Assembly: GCA_018398765.1 (NCBI GenBank) | Contig: JAHBMJ010002450.1 | Span: 1 to 17,500 of the forward strand | Source: Chromera velia | Taxonomy: Eukaryota > Sar > Chromeraceae | Reading direction: 5' to 3' | DNA: 17,500 nt | Shown here: positions 1 through 8,990 of the stretch, piece after piece | How the letters are laid out: every line of letters begins with the position of its first letter | Position numbering within the stretch: the first letter of the stretch is position 1 | The notes under the pieces: generated by a model | The model's database searches: none | Told to the model about the DNA's origin: nothing | Seen by the model: the letters and a program-made list of their open reading frames with translations, nothing else | Made by a program: the position numbers and the translations under genes

Positions 1-1
1 A

Positions 2-196
2 CATGAAAGACTTCCGAAAGACTTTCTGGAAGACTACTATGAAATCAGATTGATCACTGAATCGCAAGAAAGCTCCATGCTCCTGACATCGACCGAGTCT
101 GTCACTAAGGATCGACCTGAATCGCTCCAGCGACATCAAGCCCTGAAGACCCTTGAACCTCTGCAAGCACTTACTAGCGCCAACCCCTCTAAGTAG
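2..196 (+). CDS. C-terminal fragment of an unidentified gene, open at left edge
   Basis: Reading from base 2, 64 codons are open with no stop until TAG at 194-196. The frame has no ATG near its start because it enters from outside the window. Composition is not low-complexity: it includes a segment DFLEDYYEIRLITES and a Ser/Thr/Gln/Leu-rich end finishing in NPSK. Thirteen bases after the stop is AATAAA (209-214), a possible polyadenylation signal. I do not recognise the protein. The open length is modest and could be chance, but the mixed composition and the adjacent AATAAA favour the final exon of a plus-strand gene or the end of a mobile-element ORF. Confidence 0.3.
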   Translation, partial: HERLPKDFLEDYYEIRLITESQESSMLLTSTESVTKDRPESLQRHQALKTLEPLQALTSANPSK

Positions 197-208
197 GCCT
201 TAACAGCA

Positions 209-214
209 AATAAA
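209..214 (+). promoter_or_regulatory. candidate polyadenylation signal AATAAA
   Basis: AATAAA lies 13 bases after the TAG that closes the open frame at the left edge, in an A-rich and then T-rich context. It supports a transcript end here but is a common word in AT-rich DNA. Confidence 0.25.
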
Positions 215-702
215 AAAAAGCCTTCTTTTATTTCATTCTTTCTTCTTTTTCTTTTTCATGAAAACGCACCATTTGTGGTTACTTTCTTCATGAGTTTGCT
301 CCAAAGGGGCATGCATGCAGTTTGAAGGTTTTATGGACCGTAGGGACAGAACTGGACTACGGTGCAGCACGCAAACGGCGCCAAACATATTCAAACACTA
401 TAAACATACAGAAAAAGCATTGAAGAGGTGAAAAATGTTGCTTAAGTTGAGAAAAGAGACCTAAAAAGAGACCGAAGTCATGAGACAGTCAGAGACATAG
501 AGTCTTTAATTGTAATATTTTTTATTTTTGCTTTTTATCGCCTTTTCACTGATATTTCTAGCAACATTTCAAGTTGTTTTGTATAGTAAAAATTAGTGTA
601 GCAAATCTATATCATAAAAAGCTTTTAGGCTTTGAATGAGACGCCTTTGAGCCGTTAGAAACACTAGAAATCAACCCTAGAAACATAGCTTTCATAGGGT
701 AA

Positions 703-785
703 ACGGTGCACCTTCAAGTTATTTTGCACCTGTTTTGCATCTGATTTAAGGTGCAAACCTGTTTTTGCACCAGCACCAGCACCTT
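703..785. repeat. cluster of GGTGCA/TGCACC words with inverted repeat
   Basis: The word TGCACC or its complement GGTGCA occurs five times in about 80 bases. An 8-base perfect inverted pair, TTGCACCT at 724-731 and AGGTGCAA at 749-756, could form a small hairpin with a 17-base loop. It is followed by a short CAGCAC triplet repeat. Confidence 0.5.
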
Positions 786-1150
786 ATACACTTTTTTTCA
801 GCCTTATGGGTAAATTGCATCGGGCAGGTGCGTATGCCATTTCTCTCCCTGTCATTTCGAAAGGCAAGAAAGAGCGAGGGAATGGATGGGGCCGGTGTTT
901 GCACGTATATATATATATATATATCGATTTAGATATCGATCAACGATACTCAAAGTTCATCTAAAATCTGATATAAGCATTGCAATGTTGATTCATTAAT
1001 GAGTGAGTTTCCATGGTTAATCTACTTTATAGTAGTGATTTAGACTTTATATAGAGATCGATCTGTTTTAGATCAGATGTTCCAGCCTAAATTCAAACTT
1101 ATAGGGGCCGGATGATAGACATATAACAACTAATCAATAAATATTCTTTA

Positions 1151-4100
1151 AAGAGAGGCAGACAGGCCAGCAAACAGATATAGGCAGGTACTTTTTTGGA
1201 TTGCTGTGCCCCCGTCTCCGCGCACGCCGGCGTGCTGTAAGGAGTGGGAATTAAAGTAGGAATTAAATCAGGAAATCGATCAACGCCCCCCAGTCCCAAA
1301 CTCCGCCCCGACCTTGTACTTCTGCAGGTAGGACCTCGGTCCAGGCGGTTCTCTTCAATGAATCATTGCCTTTTTGCTTCGGACTCTCTCCGGCATAGGC
1401 GCACTCTAACATGCAATTCATTGAAGCATCCGTCCCAACGAACAAACAGCCAAGTGCATGCAAGCACGGTGGGTATGGATCGACGCAATTAGAAAAATCG
1501 ACTTGGCACACACACCGTTATGGTGCTACCAAGGAAGAAGGCACATCTGTATGATTGAGAGCTCTCGCTCACCCTTCAAACGAAAAGATCGAAACACCCA
1601 CGCACACGCGCACGCACGCATGCATACAGAGAATCAAACAGTCAGTGGGAACGAACGAATGCACCATGCAATTCTTTAGATTGACGCGAATACGGCAGGC
1701 CACTGACAAGCGAGTATGTCCAAGAAGAAGAAAAAGAAGAAGTGGGAGGAACGCACTCGACACAGGCAGAGAGTGAGAGAGAAAGGATAAAGAACATCCA
1801 GTGGACGGGACTACTTCGCAACAGAAAACTTAGGGAGAGGGGAAAACAGAGCAACCAGTCCGGAAAGCCAGGGGAGCAGGAATGGGGGAGAGAGAAGACA
1901 CTTGTCGTGTACCCTTCTTAGTCGTCACGAAGGAAGCAGACGATGCATCAGATACTGACTGTGAGGCAGACACGCTCACTCCACTGCAGTGGGCCGGCTG
2001 CTTTCCTTCATGTCGTTAATTCTGTCTAGCAAGCCCCTCACTCAAGGACTCTCTCGGTAATTAAGTCACCAGACTCACTCTCTCACTCAATGCATGCACG
2101 GAGAACCCAACCCGGCCAACCCTCACACCTGTCCCCTGCAACCTCCCCTCATGCCCGCATACCCATGCATGCCCCGACTCAGCATAGAGGGAGGAGGCAG
2201 AGATCCTTGACTTCACTCCCCCTCCCTTATACTGAGCGTTGCAGAATTTCCCCTAACCAGCCTCGTTCTCTGTCTGTTTGATCTGGAACGCAAAACGTCC
2301 GTCCGTCCATGCGAAAAGGGAAGAGAAGGGAAGCGAAGGGAAGAGCTAGAGCCCCCCCCGAAGCGGACGGAAGAGAGAATGAGAGAGCCTTTGTGCCACC
2401 CCCGAGGCCGAGTCAGAGAGGAAAATTGAGGACTCCTCTCCCTCCCTCCCTCCATCCCACTTCTTGAAGAAGAATTCTGGGTTCTCCTTTTTGCGTCTGT
2501 CCTACCGGAGGACCCTCGGGCTCAGGCTGCCTGGTTGGGTTTGGACCTCCTTCCCTTCCCATAGACATTTCTTCACAGCAACCTGACCGGTGGACTGGGT
2601 GCCCTCCTTCCTTCCTTCCTTCCTTCAAAGGTCTCAGACTTCGGAGAGGAGAGGAGAGGAGAGAAAGCCTTGCGAAGAATCAAATCGCATGGAGTGAGCG
2701 AGAAAGTCTGCGGAGCCAAGATAGAAGGGGACAGGCAGGGCAGGTGAGAGGAACGAACGCAGACCCGAACTGAAGGACAGGAAGAAGCGAAGCGAGGGAG
2801 TGAGGAAGCCTCGTTCTTTCTCTTTGTCCTCTCAGACAGACGGACCTCTCTCTCACGTGATTAACCTCAATCGGGAGAGCCTGGACACTTCAGTCGGCCG
2901 TTCCGTCCGTCCTACAGGCTGAGGCAAGAAAGGGCCCTCTCCCCCTGCCCATCTGACCTTCTCTTACTCCCCTTTTCCATCTCTTTCCGTCAGGTCTCCC
3001 TTTTCCTCCTCATCCTCCTCCTGCTCCTTCTGTCAGAGGAAGACAGACAGGCAGACGGACGGACTCATGGATCCGTCTCAGACAAACGGAAGACACGGCA
3101 AGAAGGTATCCATCCCTCCCGTTCCCTGCATGACCCTCTTCCTTCATTCCTTCATTTATCCATGCACTCCCTTGTTTGCCCTGACTGTTTTCAGAAAGAT
3201 GGACACAGACGACAAAGAGACAGATGGTGAGGACAGAGAAGAAAGAACGAAAGAAAGAAATCAGTCAGCAGAGAAAAAGAGACCCATCCACCCGATTCAA
3301 CACCTACCTCCCCACTTCTCCATGAGTACGTGTCCCTGTTTCTAACCCCCCCCCCTCTAACCCGTCCCTTTCTTCCAGCTCTCTTCATTTTCTTTCTTGT
3401 CCATGCCTCAATGGTGTGCGATCGAGGCACAAAAACATACAGACATTCAAACAAAGAGATCCTCCCTCCCCCCCTCCCTCCCTCACTTGCATCCAGTCGC
3501 ACTCGAGTGCCCACCGGCAGACAGAGAAACAGACTGGCAGACAGACAGACAGACAGACTGTATGACTACAAAAAGGCAGGCCCGTAAATAGAAAAAACGC
3601 TTACAAAGTCGATTGGGAGAGTGGCAACGAAGTAAAGACGATACATGCAAAGACAGATGAAATGCGTGCGTGCATCAGCATAGAAGGACGGTCAGACACA
3701 CTCATGTAGAGCAAAGCAGGAAAAGAGAGAAATGAATTGAGCAATGCCGCCCACTTTTGGATCAAACGACGGACTTGCAAAACAAGATAAGGAGAAAAAA
3801 AAATCCACGAAGTCCAAATGCAACAAATAAGTTGAATGCATTGACGATTCATTAAAAGAACAAAGTGACACATCTGTGTCTATTCCGTGTTCACAGATTA
3901 AAAAGCGCACAGGGCACGAAACCACAGCCTGTAGCAGACGAAAACATGGGCCCAGTCACACTTAACTTAGTCGGAATCAAACCAAGGAAGGAGCAGGAAG
4001 GATAAAGTGAGAAAGAAAAAGAACGGATCCGCCTGAGAGGTCTGAAGCATACAAGCACTCCAACCGACTACCGCTTTTCCACATTCAGCTGACAAACAGA

Positions 4101-4820
4101 AAAGACAGCTAGAGAGGAAGAGAAAAGAGCCAACGCGAGCAGCCAGCCAGACAGGCAGACAAGCACGCAGAGTTCGTCTAGATCCTCCCTCAGTCGTCAT
4201 CCCCTCCCAACAGAGCAGCGAATTTGTTCGACACGGGAGCGCCTGCAGAAGTTTCGATCGATATATACGCATATACTTCCATACATACATACATGCATAC
4301 ATACGCACGCTTGAAATAAAATAATCGCAATGAGAAATCATCATGTAGGTTCAACACGGGAGTATATGCACGTTGGACAGACAGTACATTCATACGCATG
4401 TATGTGTGGATGCATTTATTTTTGACATAAAGACACAAAAGAGGGGAGAGATGCCAACGGAATAAAGAAGAGGAGAAGGAGAACAAAGACAGAAGACCAT
4501 CGATAAACTCGTACAAAAAAAAAATGTACTCCTGAAGGCAACGTCCTTGCCTGGCCCTGTCCTATCCTACGCTTGTTTCAATCCCCTGTAGATCGATCAA
4601 TCGAGTCACTATTCCTTTTTCGCTAGTTAACTCTCTTCCTCACTCCTCCATCCATGCATCCATTAATTCCGTCCGATCTCGGACGGAGCCTCCCTCAGGC
4701 CACTCACGCAAGCGAGCAACAACAAAAAAATCTTTCGATTGTCGGCAGGAGAATGAATGGCTTCTCTGCAAGTGACAACTCAATGATCGACACTTTCACT
4801 CACTCACTGTGATTCGCTCA
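1151..4820. other. intergenic simple-sequence region without a supportable gene
   Basis: Reading frames here are short and consist mostly of translations of simple repeats: TTCC at 2604-2626, GAGAG near 2644-2665, CAGA at 3538-3559, ATAC near 4281-4304. Long stretches are strand-biased purine or pyrimidine runs. The left end of the minus-strand eIF4B-like transcript (its 3' UTR) must occupy some of the region just below 4822. A short spliced open frame near 3067-3227 is discussed as a finding but is not supported well enough to call a gene. Confidence 0.5.
4415..4420 (-). promoter_or_regulatory. possible polyadenylation signal of the eIF4B-like gene
   Basis: On the minus strand this reads AATAAA, about 400 bases after the TGA of the eIF4B-like gene. 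No other evidence fixes the transcript end, so this is only the nearest canonical hexamer that I noticed. Confidence 0.2.
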
Positions 4821-4821
4821 C

Positions 4822-5075
4822 TCACTGACCCTTGGGCTTGTCGTCTTTTGACGCTCCGCCGTCTTCTCCTCCTCCCGTCTGTGCACCTCCTCCTCCTCCT
4901 GCAGGCTTCTCCCAATTTCTCTCTCTGTCTCCGCCCTTGTGCTTCTCTCTGTCCTCCCTCTTTCTTTCTTGAGGATCCCCTCCCTCTCCCCGGTCTCCAC
5001 GACTGCCTCCCCCCCTCCCTCTCCCCCCTCTACCACCTTTGCCGCCCCCTCGCCCCCCCCCTTCACCCCACTGAG
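4822..5075 (-). other. eIF4B-like terminal coding exon 12: RGG tail and stop
   Basis: Acceptor CTGCACGCAG. It completes a threonine codon from exon 11 and encodes QWGEGGGRGGG, more RGG units, a Lys/Arg/Glu/Asp stretch and a final DDKPKGQ before TGA at 4824-4822. The continuity of RGG composition across the 399-nt intron supports the join. Confidence 0.7.
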
Positions 5076-6624
5076 CTGCGTGCAGTGCAGTGCAAAGCAA
5101 ATCCGGAAACGCAACGCAAGCCAAGCCAAGCAACAGGCAGCAAACACAAACATGCACGTGCACAAACGGAAACACACAAGAAAGAGAAGAAAAGAAGACA
5201 GAGGGCTGCACACGTGTAACAAATATGTAAAAGAGAAGGGGAAAAACAAAAATGAACATAGAGAGCAAGCCTGAACAATCGCTTACAGACGTAGCACGCC
5301 ACCACACTGCTTGCAATTCAAGGAACAAACACAAATGAAAAGATGCACACCAAAAGGATACAGAGATAAATATCAAGTTCCTTCAAATGAACCCCAATTT
5401 CCTTCGCTTGATTGACTCACAGACTGAATAAATGGTCCAATTAAGGCACTCCACTCACACACATAACTACTCACTTGAGGTTCCGGACTCCCCACGGTCG
5501 AAGGACCCCCCTCCTCCGCCTCTCCCTCGACCCCCCCCCCGGCTGCCCCGTCTATTATTGTTTTCCCTCCTCCCCTCCCCACCCCCTCCCCCCTCAGTCT
5601 CTTTTGAATTTTGCCTCCAGGGTCTGTCGCTTCGGCTCCCCCCCCCGTTTTCCCCCCTCTCCCTTTCCTTGTGTGTGTTTTGTTTCTCCCCAGGAGGCCG
5701 AGGAGGCGCTCCGCCTCCGCCTCCCGCTGGGGACGCAGGCGGCGGGCCCCTCGGCCCCGGCCCAGGCTGGGTGAGATGCTCAGGGCGGGCCCAGGGGGCG
5801 AGGGCTGCAGCTGGCCTTTGGAGCGCCGACGTTGAACGGGACGCGGCACTTTCTGCCCTCTCTCGAGCCGGCCCCGTCTGCGAAGTTAGAAAAAAAAGAA
5901 AGAAAGCGGAGCAGAGAGTGATTGAGTGAGAGGCGTGCGAGAGAAGCACAAAACAAGCACCCGTCCGAGAGAGAGTTGGAGGGACAACAACGTCCCTTGA
6001 GGCTGCCCCTTGCGATGCAGACAAATGCAGACAGAAAGACATAAACGCCCTTCACGAAACGGACACACAGACAGAGTGCATGCAAGGAAAAAGGATGAAT
6101 GACCTCTCATCAATCAAGGTCAACGCAGCTGCGGAGGGTGTGTGGGGGGTTTTTTTCTTTTGCGGGAGTCAGTTTTGGTGGTTTTGCTGGGCCCACAACA
6201 GCACACCCACAGTCGAGCAAACACACTAAAAAGCAGTTGTGTGCATGCAAGTCAGTCCGATAGGAGGGTAAACAGATCGACCGCATGATTTTCATTTTTT
6301 CATGTTTTTCTAGAGGCACGCAGACAGAAGCGAAACACCACATGGATGCATCTAGCAGACGGGCAGGCAGGAAAGCAGGAGTCAACAGTCAGATAACCCT
6401 ACCCTGCAGGCAGATCGATCGATCGATCGAGGCACCCACAGCTGTCCACATGAGCAAAAGTCAGGGACAGCCAACCTCCTTCAAAACACCTCATGCAGGA
6501 AAACCAAACAAACAACGGCAAAGAAAGAAAGAAAGAAAGAAAACATGGCCGCCCCCCGCTCTCCCCTTACCGCCTCGTCCGGAGAGGGATCGCCGGCTTT
6601 CGAGTCCTGCAGTCAGACACACAC

Positions 6625-6680
<56 letters not shown>

Positions 6681-7962
6681 CCCATATCGTTCTCTCTTTC
6701 TTGCGTGTCTTCCCTGACACAGAGACACACAGACGAAGAGGGGAGTGGGTGGGTAGTTGAGGCAGGCGTTTGCTTTCTTCCGTTCCCTTTTTGTGTTGTG
6801 GTTACAGCGTCACACAAACAGGAAAACAGCTAAGATAGTATAGGAGGAAAGCGGCTTCCGACACTTTGAAGGAGAAGAAGGGAGAAAAACGTCCCTTTAT
6901 CTTGCAATCAAGGACGGTCCTCACCCTCCTGAACTTCATCTCACACAAAAGTTCACGATTTCATCCACCCTTCTTCATGTGTACTCCCAAGGAAGGACGT
7001 GCGCATCAGTTTACACCCATACAACTGTCAAGTGTGTGTGTGTGAGAAGAATCCAGAAAGAAGTCGATCTCCACGCTGGCTTAATTACCCACCCACCCAC
7101 CCACCCCATCAGCCATCTCCCCAGAATCTGCAGTTGGTTCTTCTTTTGGCTTCGCGTGTCTCTTCCAGGGAGGAATTTTACTACTCGGAGAATCGGGTGA
7201 AGTGGGGGTAGGCACAGTCTCTCTCTCCCCCCCTTCTCCGCTGGAGACCAATCTGACGGGGTCCTCCTCTGCGTCCGCAGCCTCAACCCCTCCTGCTGAG
7301 GAAACCACGGGAACTCCCCAACCTCTTCCAGAAGACTTCGAAAGACCAACAGGTTGCTCTTTGTCTTTGTCTTTGTCCTCTGCCCGAGCAGGCGCTTTCT
7401 CTTTATCCTTCTCCTGCTGTCGGTTTTCTCCAGTTGTCCCTTTCCAATCGCTCCTGTCCCGGTCCCTGTCCCTGTTGTTCGCATTTGACCCCCCTCGACT
7501 GCCCGAGGGAGGACGTGCCCTTTGTTCTCCTTTCTCCCCTCGGTCAGGGCGCCCCCCCCCCGAGTCATTTCGTCGCCATGACCCACCAGGTCCATCCCCA
7601 CCCCCCTTCTCCTGAGGAGCCTGAGGGGTGACAGAGATCGACGAACCTCCACCCAATGATATTCCTGTGAGCTCCCTCTTCTCTCCCCTAGAAGACTCTT
7701 TGTAAGCAGAAGCCGCGGCGGACTGACTCATCGAAGCTTCAGAACCCGACCTGAGGGAAATGAATGAGGGAAAGAAAGAGAGAAATGGTCTTTCTTCTCT
7801 TCTCTTCTCTTCTCTTCTCTTCAGGACAATGCTGGCCTCCTCTGTTCTGTCCCTTTCTGCTCAACTGCAACAGATTCTTTGTCGCTCGGATTGCCCAACC
7901 CGTGACAAACTGAAACCTCAGTTCGCGTGAAACTCTCTCTCTTACACACACGCACGCGCACG

Positions 7963-8029
<67 letters not shown>

Positions 8030-8531
8030 AGAGGCACCGAGACAGAGCACCGCACCTCAGCTGTTTATTCTTTCTGCATTTGACTGACCTTTCTCTAGAC
8101 CGGTCATGGGCTTTTTCTTCCTCCTTTTTCTTCTCATACGCCAAAGGGTCGTTTGGCTTCGCGTCTCCAAAAATGGAACTCCGCTGCTTGCCCCCCCGAG
8201 GGTCTACGCCCCCCCCATTTCGGTCTTCTCGGGGGCCGTCCCTGCATGGATCAATGGATTCTTTTTTTTTTCGGGNGGGGGGGGGGGGGGGTTCGTCGGT
8301 TTTTTCCTCGTGAGAAAAAAGGAAAGAGAAGAAATTGAGAGTTGACCACATGTGAAGCTCGCAAAAGGGGACGACCACGGATCAGCAGAGACAGGGAGAG
8401 AGGGGGGAGGATGGTCTATTGAATTCAAGCCTGCCTGCCTGTACTGTATGTTACTCTCTGCGGAAAAGGTGGGAGGGATCGCCACGCAAGACAAAAACCC
8501 AGAGGGAGGGATTCATCGATCGGGTATGAAC

Positions 8532-8563
<32 letters not shown>

Positions 8564-8780
8564 TTCTTTCTTTTCTTTCTTTTCTTTCTTTTCTTTCTTT
8601 TCTTTCTTTTCTTTCTTTCTTTTCTTTCTTTCTTTCCTTTCTTTCCTTTCTTTCTTTCCTTTCTTTCTTTCTTTCTTTCTTTTCTTTCTTTTCTTTTTTT
8701 TCTTTCTTTCTTTCTTTCTTTCTTTCCTTTCTTTCCTTTCTTTCTTTTCTTTCTTTTCTTTCTTTCTCTCTTTCTTTTTT

Positions 8781-8812
<32 letters not shown>

Positions 8813-8959
8813 TTCTTTTTTTTCTTTCTTTGTTTTTTTCTTTCTTTCTTTCTTTCTTTCCTTTCTTTCTTTCCTTCCTTTCTTTCTTTCTTTCCTTCCT
8901 TTCCTTCTTTCTTTCCTTCTTTCTTTCCTTCTTTCTTTCTTTCTTTCTTTCTTTCTTTC

Positions 8960-8990
<31 letters not shown>

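Larger units (their letters stand above)
197..1150. other. AT-rich non-coding segment
   Basis: This stretch is clearly richer in A and T than the rest of the window and has no sustained reading frame. It contains an (AT)n run at 906-924 next to ATCGAT words, and a cluster of GGTGCA/TGCACC words near 703-785. No terminal repeats or target duplications could be paired by eye, so I do not call it a transposon. Confidence 0.5.

Noticed and set aside
3967-4516. Minus-strand frames of 108-125 codons downstream of the eIF4B-like stop
   Set aside because: Phe/Leu/Ser/Tyr-rich composition from pyrimidine runs and ATAC repeats, no recognisable motif; more likely 3' UTR or intergenic DNA.
4809-5219. 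Plus-strand Leu/Pro-rich frame
   Set aside because: Antisense of the RGG/Lys/Glu-rich terminal exon of the eIF4B-like gene.
5694-5770. Plus-strand exon-like segment flanked by TTTCTCCCCAG and GTGAGA
   Set aside because: It lies antisense to eIF4B exon 11, has no plausible plus-strand neighbours and no recognisable product. The splice-like words arise from the pyrimidine-rich antisense strand.
6600-6760. Frames encoding Thr-His and Arg-Glu repeats
   Set aside because: Translations of (CA)n(GA)n microsatellites. The same applies near 7944-8026, 11809-11958 and 16040-16115.
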